Below are positions 57,860-64,000 of a stretch of 64,000 nt of DNA, piece after piece. Position numbers and translations under genes: made by a program. The notes under the pieces were generated by a model that was not told where the DNA came from, made no database searches, and worked only from the letters and a program-made list of their open reading frames with translations. Each line of letters starts with the position of its first letter. The first letter of the stretch is position 1. The stretch is from Lewinellaceae bacterium (GTDB lineage Bacteria > Bacteroidota > Bacteroidia > Chitinophagales > Saprospiraceae), in assembly GCA_020636215.1 (NCBI GenBank), contig JACJYG010000012.1, forward strand, positions 124,001 through 188,000, written 5' to 3'.

Positions 57860-59167
57860 TTAATGATATTTCCTCAATAGTTCTGCAAACTCGAAGACAT
57901 CCTGAAAACTGTTATACAGGGGCACCGGTGCTACGCGGATAACGCCTGCCTCGCCGGGAGCGGCCGGTTCGCCGTGCAGGTGGTCCTCCCGCCAATCGCT
58001 CATTACGCCGTTTTCGGCCAGGTAGTCGAAGAGTCGTTTGCCCTTGCTGGCAGTGAAAATGGACAGTTGGCAACCTCTTGCCGGGGGGGCGGAAGGAGTG
58101 AGTAAATGGTACCGTTCAACCGATTTATTGATCTCCTTCATGAGGAATTCCAGGTATCCGGTGAGCCGTTCGCTTTTGGCGCGCAGGGTGGGCATGGTAG
58201 CTTGCTGAAAAATATCGAGGCTGGCTTTGTGCACCGCAAAGCTGAAGATCTGGGCATTGCTCAGTTGCCAGCCGGCAGCTCCCTTCATAGGTTTGAATCC
58301 TTTTCGCATCAGGAAGCGCTCGCCCTCGTCATGGCCCCACCAGCCTGCAAAACGAGGGAGTTCCGGATTGTCCCCATGGCGTTCGTGGACAAAAGCCCCG
58401 CTGGGGCCGCCGGGGCCGGAATTGAGGTATTTGTAGCTGCACCAGACGGCGAAGTCCACATTCCAATCGTGTAGTTGCAGCAGCACATTGCCGGCCGCGT
58501 GGGCCAGGTCGAATCCGGCATAAGCCCCTACCTTATGGGCGGCGTTGGTGATAGCGGGCAAATCAAAGAATTGGCCGGTGAAATAATTGACGCCGCCGAA
58601 CAGCACCAGGGCTGTTTCCTTTCCGTGTTTTTCGATGGCGGCAATGATGTCTTCGGTACGCAGGGTTTCTTCTCCGGCTCTGGGCGCTACTTCAACAATA
58701 GCCTGCTCCGGCGCGAAGCCATGCCAGCGCACCTGGCTTTCCACAGCGTACTGGTCGGAAGGGAAGGCCCCGGCTTCCATGATGATCTTGTACCGTTCGG
58801 AGGTGGGCCGGTAGAAACTCACCATCATCAGGTGCAGGTTGGTGGTCAGGGTATTCATCACCACCACTTCCTCTTTTTTGGCGCCTACTACCTGCGACGT
58901 TTGGGTGCTCAGAAATCGGTGATAGTACATCCAGGGCATTTCGCCACGGAAGTGGCCTTCGACGCCATGGGTTTTCCAGTGTTCCAGTTCGTGAAGCAAG
59001 GCCGCTTCCGCGCTTTTGGGTTGAAGCCCAAGGGAATTGCCGGTGAAGTAGAGCGCGTTTCGGCCGTTGTGCTGGGGGAAATAAAACTGGTCGCGGTAGG
59101 CGCGCAGCGGGTCGTTGCGGTCCTGTTCCTGAGCGAAGGCAAGGTTGGCGTAATAGGTTAATTGCAC
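57860..59167 (-). CDS. kynU: Kynureninase
   Basis: 435 residues, PLP-dependent. It cleaves kynurenine or 3-hydroxykynurenine to (hydroxy)anthranilate and alanine. Motifs: 'YFTGNSLGLQPKSAEAALLH', 'VEGHFRGEMPWMYYHRFLS', 'VVMNTLTTNLHLMMVSFYRP', 'DLAHAAGNVLLQLHDWNVDF' and the PLP-lysine 'WCSYKYLNSGPGGPSGAFVH'. No other kynurenine-pathway gene is adjacent. Confidence 0.96.
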   Translation of the reverse strand: MQLTYYANLAFAQEQDRNDPLRAYRDQFYFPQHNGRNALYFTGNSLGLQPKSAEAALLHELEHWKTHGVEGHFRGEMPWMYYHRFLSTQTSQVVGAKKEEVVVMNTLTTNLHLMMVSFYRPTSERYKIIMEAGAFPSDQYAVESQVRWHGFAPEQAIVEVAPRAGEETLRTEDIIAAIEKHGKETALVLFGGVNYFTGQFFDLPAITNAAHKVGAYAGFDLAHAAGNVLLQLHDWNVDFAVWCSYKYLNSGPGGPSGAFVHERHGDNPELPRFAGWWGHDEGERFLMRKGFKPMKGAAGWQLSNAQIFSFAVHKASLDIFQQATMPTLRAKSERLTGYLEFLMKEINKSVERYHLLTPSAPPARGCQLSIFTASKGKRLFDYLAENGVMSDWREDHLHGEPAAPGEAGVIRVAPVPLYNSFQDVFEFAELLRKYH

Positions 59168-59288
59168 AGCTTATTGGTTGTCGGTTGTTTCCGGCCATGT
59201 GAGCCGGGTAAAGCTACCTGGTTTGTGGTGGGCGTTAAAGATAGGAAATCCGAAAGAGTCGGGTAATCGCTTTTCAGTCCATCACGCT

Positions 59289-59618
59289 TTACAGTTCGAA
59301 AATCTTTTCCATCAACATCCATTTTTCACCGGGTTTTGCTCCGGGCAGGGCTTGTTGAAACCGCCACATCAGGGCCTCCCATTCCTGCACCCTGGGGTTG
59401 GCGGCATCCATGGCTGCTTTTTTCTCGAAGGAGAAATCATCAGCTGTCTCCATGATCATGAATAAGCGGCTACCCAAACGGTAGATCTCCATATTTGTGA
59501 TGCCGGAGTTTCTGATACTATCCAGAATCTCCGGCCAGACTTTCCGGTGACAGGCCTCGTACTCCGCAATGAGTTGCGGGTCATTCCTGAGGTCCAGGGC
59601 CAGGCAATATCTTTTCAT
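59289..59618 (-). CDS. RhaM-family sugar mutarotase (probably L-fucose)
   Basis: 109 residues from ATG 59618 (MKRYCLALDL); a longer frame upstream is not family-like. Motifs: 'ACHRKVWPEILDSIRNSGIT' (catalytic His), 'MEIYRLGSRLFMIMETADDF' and 'EALMWRFQQALPGAKPGEKW'. L-rhamnose/L-fucose mutarotases of this family interconvert anomers. It sits 35 bp downstream of an L-fucose dehydrogenase-like SDR, so L-fucose is the likely substrate (inference). Confidence 0.88.
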   Translation of the reverse strand: MKRYCLALDLRNDPQLIAEYEACHRKVWPEILDSIRNSGITNMEIYRLGSRLFMIMETADDFSFEKKAAMDAANPRVQEWEALMWRFQQALPGAKPGEKWMLMEKIFEL

Positions 59619-59652
59619 TTTGGAATTTTTTGGGCAGGAAATGCGATTGGGT

Positions 59653-60447
59653 TTATGAGTTGAGGACGGATAAAGAGCGGTCGAGGTGCACATACCCTCC
59701 ATCTACAAACAAGTACTGGCCGGTGATGTGGGCTGCTCTTTCGGAAAGCAGGAAGACGGCCATGTCGGCAATTTCCTGTGCTTTGGTCATGCGGTTGCCG
59801 AGGGGGATGCGCTGTTCGATCTCCCTGAGTTTTTCGTCGGGCTGGTCAAAAGTATTGATCCAGGCCCGGTACAGGGGGGTCATCACTTCGGCAGGCACGA
59901 TAGCGTTTACCCGGATGCCATAGCGGAGCAGTTCTACCGCCCATTCGCGGGTGAAGGCCAGCTGAGCGCCTTTGGCGGCAGCGTAAGCAGAAGTGCCGCC
60001 CTGTCCGGTAAGCGCCGTTTTGGAACTGATATTCAGGATTGAACCTCGGCTCTTCTTCAAAGCCGGAAGGGCATAATGCCCCAGAAAATAGTAGTGGTGG
60101 AGATTCTTTTCCAGTGATTTAAGATACGCCTCCGGGCTGCCGTTTTCCAATCCTACGCCATCATTGGCGCCGGCATTGTTGATTAGGCCATCCAGTTTCC
60201 CATATACCCTCATCACTTCTTCAACAACTTCCCGGCAGCTGTCCGAACTACCCAATTCTTTGTGAATAGCATAGGCCTCCCTGCCTTTTTCCCGCAAGGT
60301 TTGCACTAATTGATTTCCTTTTTCCCGGGAACGCCCAACCACAACAGGTATAGCGCCTTCCTCTGCGATAGCCAGGCTGATCGATTCCCCTATTCCCTTA
60401 GCTCCTCCGGTGACCAGGAATATCTTGTCCTTGATTTGTAAGTCCAT
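59653..60447 (-). CDS. SDR oxidoreductase, probable L-fucose dehydrogenase
   Basis: 264 residues from ATG 60447 (MDLQIKDK); the frame extends upstream into ogt without family support. NAD-binding 'FLVTGGAKGIGESISLAIAE', 'LINNAGANDGVGLENGSPEA', catalytic Ser 'SILNISSKTALTGQGGTSAY' and YxxxK (AYAAAKGAQL), and 'VNAIVPAEVMTPLYRAWINT', ending 'TGQYLFVDGGYVHLDR'. The NDGVGLE and SSKTALTGQGGTS strings are those I associate with L-fucose dehydrogenases of the non-phosphorylating pathway. Only this step and the mutarotase are present. Confidence 0.88.
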   Translation of the reverse strand: MDLQIKDKIFLVTGGAKGIGESISLAIAEEGAIPVVVGRSREKGNQLVQTLREKGREAYAIHKELGSSDSCREVVEEVMRVYGKLDGLINNAGANDGVGLENGSPEAYLKSLEKNLHHYYFLGHYALPALKKSRGSILNISSKTALTGQGGTSAYAAAKGAQLAFTREWAVELLRYGIRVNAIVPAEVMTPLYRAWINTFDQPDEKLREIEQRIPLGNRMTKAQEIADMAVFLLSERAAHITGQYLFVDGGYVHLDRSLSVLNS

Positions 60448-60464
60448 ATCTAAATGAAGTGGTG

Positions 60465-60953
60465 CTAAAACAAGCTCCCCTGCCGGGCAAAGCTCATGGG
60501 GTTTTCCAGTTCCAAGAGTTGGCGCTTCATATCCAGGCCATAGAAATAACCTTGAAGGTCTCCGCTTTTGGCGATGCAGCGGTGGCAAGGAACGATGATG
60601 GCTATAGGATTGTGGGCATTGGCCTGTCCTACGGCGCGTACCGCTTTGAGGTCGCCCAGTTTTTCAGCGATGGCCTGATAAGTGGTGGTGTGGCCATAGG
60701 GTACCTTGGACAGTTCCTTCCAAACGGCCTGGTGGAAAGCCGGGGCGCCGCCAAAATCCAGTTGCAGGCTGAATTCCCGCCGCTCCCCTTTGAAGTATTC
60801 GGTGAGTTGCACCACGCATTCGCGCAATACCGGTGGAATAGGCCCTGCCGGGCAGGGTTTTTTTTCCACCAGCTTTACCGAGCTGATTCCGAGGCTGCTA
60901 CCCTGTATCTCCAGGCAGCCGAAAGGAGAGAGGAAATGGGCTTTCTCAAGCAT
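60465..60953 (-). CDS. ogt: Methylated-DNA-[protein]-cysteine S-methyltransferase
   Basis: 162 residues from ATG 60953 (MLEKAHFLSPFG). It carries an N-terminal MGMT domain and a C-terminal active-site domain: 'VWKELSKVPYGHTTTYQAIA', 'LKAVRAVGQANAHNPIAII', the acceptor 'VPCHRCIAKSGDLQGYFYG' with Cys in PCHR. It repairs O6-methylguanine by irreversible transfer to that Cys. It starts the run with the fucose genes (17-bp gap). A Cys-less relative (ATL) is at 3458. Confidence 0.95.
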   Translation of the reverse strand: MLEKAHFLSPFGCLEIQGSSLGISSVKLVEKKPCPAGPIPPVLRECVVQLTEYFKGERREFSLQLDFGGAPAFHQAVWKELSKVPYGHTTTYQAIAEKLGDLKAVRAVGQANAHNPIAIIVPCHRCIAKSGDLQGYFYGLDMKRQLLELENPMSFARQGSLF

Positions 60954-61143
60954 AGCAATGAGCCAAGATTGCAGTTTTTCCGGAGCCCGGGGCAACCTGG
61001 ATTATACAAATTTAAACTTTTTCGGGAAAAATTGCTGGAGGAATTCAGGGCATGAGAGGCCAAGATACAGCGTAGCCTGGCATTCTGAACAGAGGGCAGG
61101 AGGGGGCGAAATTCGGGGGAGGGAGAAAGCAGTGAGCCGCAAA

Positions 61144-61182
61144 GCCGTTTTGCGGTGGCGGGGGGAGATACCGCAAAACGGC
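61144..61182 (-). terminator. Stem-loop downstream of the TlpA gene
   Basis: A 13-bp perfect stem GCCGTTTTGCGGT (61144-61156) / ACCGCAAAACGGC (61170-61182), 10 nt past the stop. The T-tract on the minus strand is weak (TTTGCGG). Confidence 0.6.
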
Positions 61183-61191
61183 CTTATGCGC

Positions 61192-61686
61192 TTACTTCAC
61201 GAGTTCTTTGATCTTATTTTCGAGTTCGAACTCATCACCGGGCACATAGCCGGAATGAGAGAAGACAATATTGCCCGCTTTGTCGAGCAGAAAAGTCTGG
61301 GGGATGGTTTGGAAATTGAGCGCATTGCGCAATTGCTGGTTGGCGTCGGAGAGGATGGTGTACGTCCATCCACTGGCTTCCACCATGGGCTTTACCTTGG
61401 CCAGTGCGCGCTGGGTGTCAAGGGTGATGGCCACCAGCTCCATATCATAAGCTTCCTGCCACTCTTCATACACTTCAGCAATAGCGCTGAGCTCCTTTTT
61501 GCAGGGGGAGCACCAGGTAGCCCAGAAGCTGATAACGGTAATTTTACCGTCTTTGGCATAGTCCTGGATATCGATGGTTTGACCGTCCAGGGTCTTTACT
61601 TCCACTGAAGGAAGCGCTTTCTGCCCAAAGGAAAGACTGCCTGTAAAAAGGAAAAGGGCAGTGACAAACAAATAGGATAATTTCAT
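61192..61686 (-). CDS. TlpA-type thiol-disulfide thioredoxin
   Basis: 164 residues from ATG 61686. Signal peptide (LSYLFVTALFLFTGSLSFG), then a thioredoxin fold: 'ISFWATWCSPCKKELSAIAE' (CxxC redox site), 'MELVAITLDTQRALAKVKPM' and 'FQTIPQTFLLDKAGNIVFSH' (cis-Pro). A periplasmic reductase of the TlpA/ResA type; partners unknown. Confidence 0.92.
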   Translation of the reverse strand: MKLSYLFVTALFLFTGSLSFGQKALPSVEVKTLDGQTIDIQDYAKDGKITVISFWATWCSPCKKELSAIAEVYEEWQEAYDMELVAITLDTQRALAKVKPMVEASGWTYTILSDANQQLRNALNFQTIPQTFLLDKAGNIVFSHSGYVPGDEFELENKIKELVK

Positions 61687-61719
61687 GTGTAGTATGGCTT
61701 GAGGATTAAAAAATGATGT

Positions 61720-61727
61720 CAAAGGTA
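61720..61727 (-). promoter_or_regulatory. TlpA gene -7 box (TACCTTTG)
   Basis: TACCTTTG on the minus strand, 33 nt before the ATG, with TTTCGG (imperfect -33) about 20 nt further up. Confidence 0.45.
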
Positions 61728-61953
61728 ATTGTTTTCAGCTGCCGAAAGTCTTTGCCGTTGCTTCCTAAGTTTGTTCAGCGAATGACTAACTTTGAGGAAA
61801 ATTTTATATTCCCCCGAAAACCAGAGATAATTGTGCGGTTTTGTGGCAACCGTTCCCGTTTTTGGGACGTAAAACCAACAGATCCACAAGATACTGCAAA
61901 AACAAACTGTGAATGGTACAATAGACTTGCCCTTAACGGAAATTTAAGAACAA

Positions 61954-63645
61954 ATGAAAAACCTTAGTATACTCCTTTTTTTTAATTTTTGCCTGCTATT
62001 GAGCTGGCAGGCCGGCGCCCAGGAGGAAAACAGCGGCGGCCGGATATCCGGAAACCTGGAAACCAACGCCAATTTTTTTATACGCGACAGCCTGATCGGT
62101 GCGGCCAATACGCCGCAATACGACCGCCAGCTGTACGGCGCCGAATCCTGGCTCAACCTCAGCTACAGCAACTGGGGCTTTGACTTTGTGTTGCGGTTCG
62201 ACCTGTTCAACAACTCCAATCTGCTTAATCCCACCGGCTCTTATACCGATGAGGGGATCGGCCGGTGGTCCATTCACCGGAAGATCGACAAGCTGGACAT
62301 CTCGGTGGGGTATTTGTACGACCAGATTGGTAGCGGCATCATTTTCCGCGCTTTCGAAGAACGGCCCCTTCTGATCGATAATGCGCTGCTGGGCGCCCGG
62401 CTGGCTTACGATATCCTGCCCGATTGGCAGATCAAAGCCTTTACCGGGAGGCAGAAACAACAATTCGATCTATACGGATCTGTGATCAAAGGCGCCGCCA
62501 TCGACGGATTCCTGAGTGGCGGGGAAAACGCCAATTGGTCTATCGCCCCTGGTTTTGGCGTCGTCAACCGCACCCTCGACGATGCCTCCATGAACTCTCT
62601 GGTGGCTACTATCAATACGTATAGCAAGGAAGATGCTTTTGTGCCCAAATACAATACCTATGCCTTCTCGCTATATAACACCCTGACGGCCGGTAATTTT
62701 GCCTGGTACATTGAGGGCGCCTACAAGACCAAAGACAACCTCAACGATCCTTTCGGCGAATTTAACCTGGGCGATACAGCAACCCTGGTAGGCGATAAAC
62801 TCTACCTGGCGGCGGGGTCCGTGTTTTACAGCAGCCTGAGTTACGCCAACAAGGGGTTGGGTATTACCCTGGAAGGTAAACGCACTGAAAATTTCGATTT
62901 TCGCACTCGTCCCCAGGAACAGCTCAACCGAGGCCTGATCAACTTCCTGCCGCCCATGGCCCGTGTAAATACCTATCGGCTGAACGCCCGCTACAACGCC
63001 GCTACTCAAACCCTTGGAGAACAGGCCTACCAGATAGACGTACGGTATAATATCAAGCGCAAGTGGGGCTTCAATGTAAACTATTGCAATATTAGGAACT
63101 TTGATGATGTACAGCTATACCGGGAATTGTATACCGAAATCTCCTACAAACACAAGCACACCTGGACCCTGCTGGGCGGCCTGGAGCTCCAGCGATATAA
63201 CCAGGAGGTATTCGAATTTAAACCGGATGCCCCTGTGGTGAGAACCCTGATCCCCTACTTTGATTTTCTCTACAAATTTGACCGAAAAAAAGCGCTCCGG
63301 TTCGAGGGCCAATACATGAAAGTTGGCAAAGACAGCAAAGGGCAGTTGCATGACTATGGAGATTGGATATTTGGCCTGCTGGAATTCAGCATTGCTCCGC
63401 ATTGGACATTCACTGCATCGGATATGTACAACGTGAACCCGGGGAAAAATTCTCCGGTTGATGTAGATACCGGCGAGAAACTGTCGCGCCACTACCCACG
63501 TTTCGATGTCTTTTATACCCAGCGCTCCAACCGTTTTTCACTCAGCTACATCAAACAGGTGGAAGGGGTGGTTTGCACGGGCGGGATATGCCGGCTGGAA
63601 CCCGCTTTTAGTGGTGTGAGGTTTACGGTGAATTCAACCTTTTAA
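61954..63645 (+). CDS. DUF6029-type outer-membrane beta-barrel protein
   Basis: 563 residues. Signal peptide (SILLFFNFCLLLSWQAGAQ), then alternating amphipathic strands throughout ('WGFDFVLRFDLFNNSNLLNP', 'LDISVGYLYDQIGSGIIFRA', 'WTLLGGLELQRYNQEVFEF'), ending in an aromatic terminal strand (RFTVNSTF), typical of outer-membrane barrels. It matches the Bacteroidota DUF6029 layout as I recall it; substrate unknown. The next gene starts 50 bp later, so they may be cotranscribed. Confidence 0.82.
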   Translation: MKNLSILLFFNFCLLLSWQAGAQEENSGGRISGNLETNANFFIRDSLIGAANTPQYDRQLYGAESWLNLSYSNWGFDFVLRFDLFNNSNLLNPTGSYTDEGIGRWSIHRKIDKLDISVGYLYDQIGSGIIFRAFEERPLLIDNALLGARLAYDILPDWQIKAFTGRQKQQFDLYGSVIKGAAIDGFLSGGENANWSIAPGFGVVNRTLDDASMNSLVATINTYSKEDAFVPKYNTYAFSLYNTLTAGNFAWYIEGAYKTKDNLNDPFGEFNLGDTATLVGDKLYLAAGSVFYSSLSYANKGLGITLEGKRTENFDFRTRPQEQLNRGLINFLPPMARVNTYRLNARYNAATQTLGEQAYQIDVRYNIKRKWGFNVNYCNIRNFDDVQLYRELYTEISYKHKHTWTLLGGLELQRYNQEVFEFKPDAPVVRTLIPYFDFLYKFDRKKALRFEGQYMKVGKDSKGQLHDYGDWIFGLLEFSIAPHWTFTASDMYNVNPGKNSPVDVDTGEKLSRHYPRFDVFYTQRSNRFSLSYIKQVEGVVCTGGICRLEPAFSGVRFTVNSTF

Positions 63646-63695
63646 AGGTGACGACAGAATAGTGATAATTTTATACGACAATAAATCTTATAGCT

Positions 63696-64000
63696 ATGAA
63701 AAGGCTGAGCATTATACTGATATTTTTACCGTTGCTTTGGCTGGGTTGCGAAGAGATTCCCCCGGTGATCAACCCATCCATGGGCGGTGGCAACCCCAAT
63801 GAACCTACTCCGGTAGAGGATCAGGAGCGGCAGGTGCTCATCGAAGAGTTCACCGGAGTACGCTGTGTAAACTGTCCGGCCGGCAGTCAGGCCATAGAGG
63901 GCCTGATCGATATCCACGGCCAGCGGTTGATTGCTATTTCCATTCACGCCGGCTCTTTTGCTCCGCCTTACCCGAACAGCCTGTACGATTTCCGGATCGC
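63696..64000 (+). CDS. Omp28-related lipoprotein (3' end off window)
   Basis: ATG 63696 opens a frame that runs to the window edge (101 codons). Signal peptide with lipobox 'LWLGC-E' (Cys 17), a Pro/Gly linker, then 'RQVLIEEFTGVRCVNCPAGS', a thioredoxin-like CxxC motif, followed by 'LIAISIHAGSFAPPYPNSLY'. This is the start of the Omp28 family, surface lipoproteins of Bacteroidota, here following the barrel gene. Confidence 0.9.
   Translation, partial: MKRLSIILIFLPLLWLGCEEIPPVINPSMGGGNPNEPTPVEDQERQVLIEEFTGVRCVNCPAGSQAIEGLIDIHGQRLIAISIHAGSFAPPYPNSLYDFRI

Overview
The window is bacterial chromosome from a member of the Bacteroidota, most likely a Saprospiria-type marine or sludge bacterium (Lewinella/Phaeodactylibacter-like; this placement is inference). 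Supporting evidence: gliding and type IX secretion (T9SS) markers (gldE-gldD next to ssb and mutY, several secreted proteins with T9SS type A or type B C-terminal domains), Bacteroidota-style promoters (TTG, about 20 nt, TAnnTTTG) in front of several genes, an OmpH/Skp protein, a DUF1501/DUF1800 pair and an Omp28-like lipoprotein. Most genes are housekeeping and lie in short co-directional runs.

Layout. 1-4.7 kb: a truncated T9SS-secreted BNR/Vps10-type protein, a degenerate TrpF-like barrel, an alkyltransferase-like protein, a DUF2147 protein and a small conserved-looking protein. 4.8-10.6 kb: recA, then the minus-strand run mutY-ssb-gldE-gldD and an ECF sigma factor. 11-19.7 kb: rodA-tgt-lptF/G, a 161-bp MITE-like element, a SPOR protein, deoC and secA. 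20-22.5 kb: a lipoprotein overlapping a large T9SS type B protein. 22.5-30 kb: an accessory island with tRNA-Cys, a 127-nt nested inverted repeat, a membrane-anchored GIY-YIG-like gene with a small partner, an XRE regulator, an AlbA-type ATP-binding protein, an hsdS remnant cut by a complete IS5-family element, a DUF1016 nuclease and two diverged copies of a broken downstream gene. 30-37 kb: a flavin monooxygenase, a hemolysin III protein, a T9SS protein, a copper/heavy-metal cluster and an orphan modA. 37-46 kb: rny, zapA with a coiled-coil partner, pheT, an acyl-CoA dehydrogenase, a site-2 protease and ompH. 46-54.5 kb: a GH73 glucosaminidase, a TPR-CHAT protein, moaD, two tandem MltD-like transglycosylases and lgt. 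54.5-64 kb: DUF1501/DUF1800, kynU, an L-fucose mutarotase/dehydrogenase pair, ogt, a TlpA thioredoxin, a DUF6029 barrel and a truncated Omp28-like lipoprotein.

The most unusual signal is not a gene. At least seven intergenic regions carry short tandem repeats with a period of 8-11 bp. Each has its own unrelated unit and each lies immediately downstream of a stop codon. In at least four cases the repeat unit matches the last codons (or the stop-codon context) of the adjacent gene, as if the array had been copied out of the 3' end of the coding sequence. Several arrays also fold back on themselves and sit between convergent genes. A second-tier candidate system is the putative toxin/partner pair at 23.2-24.1 kb.
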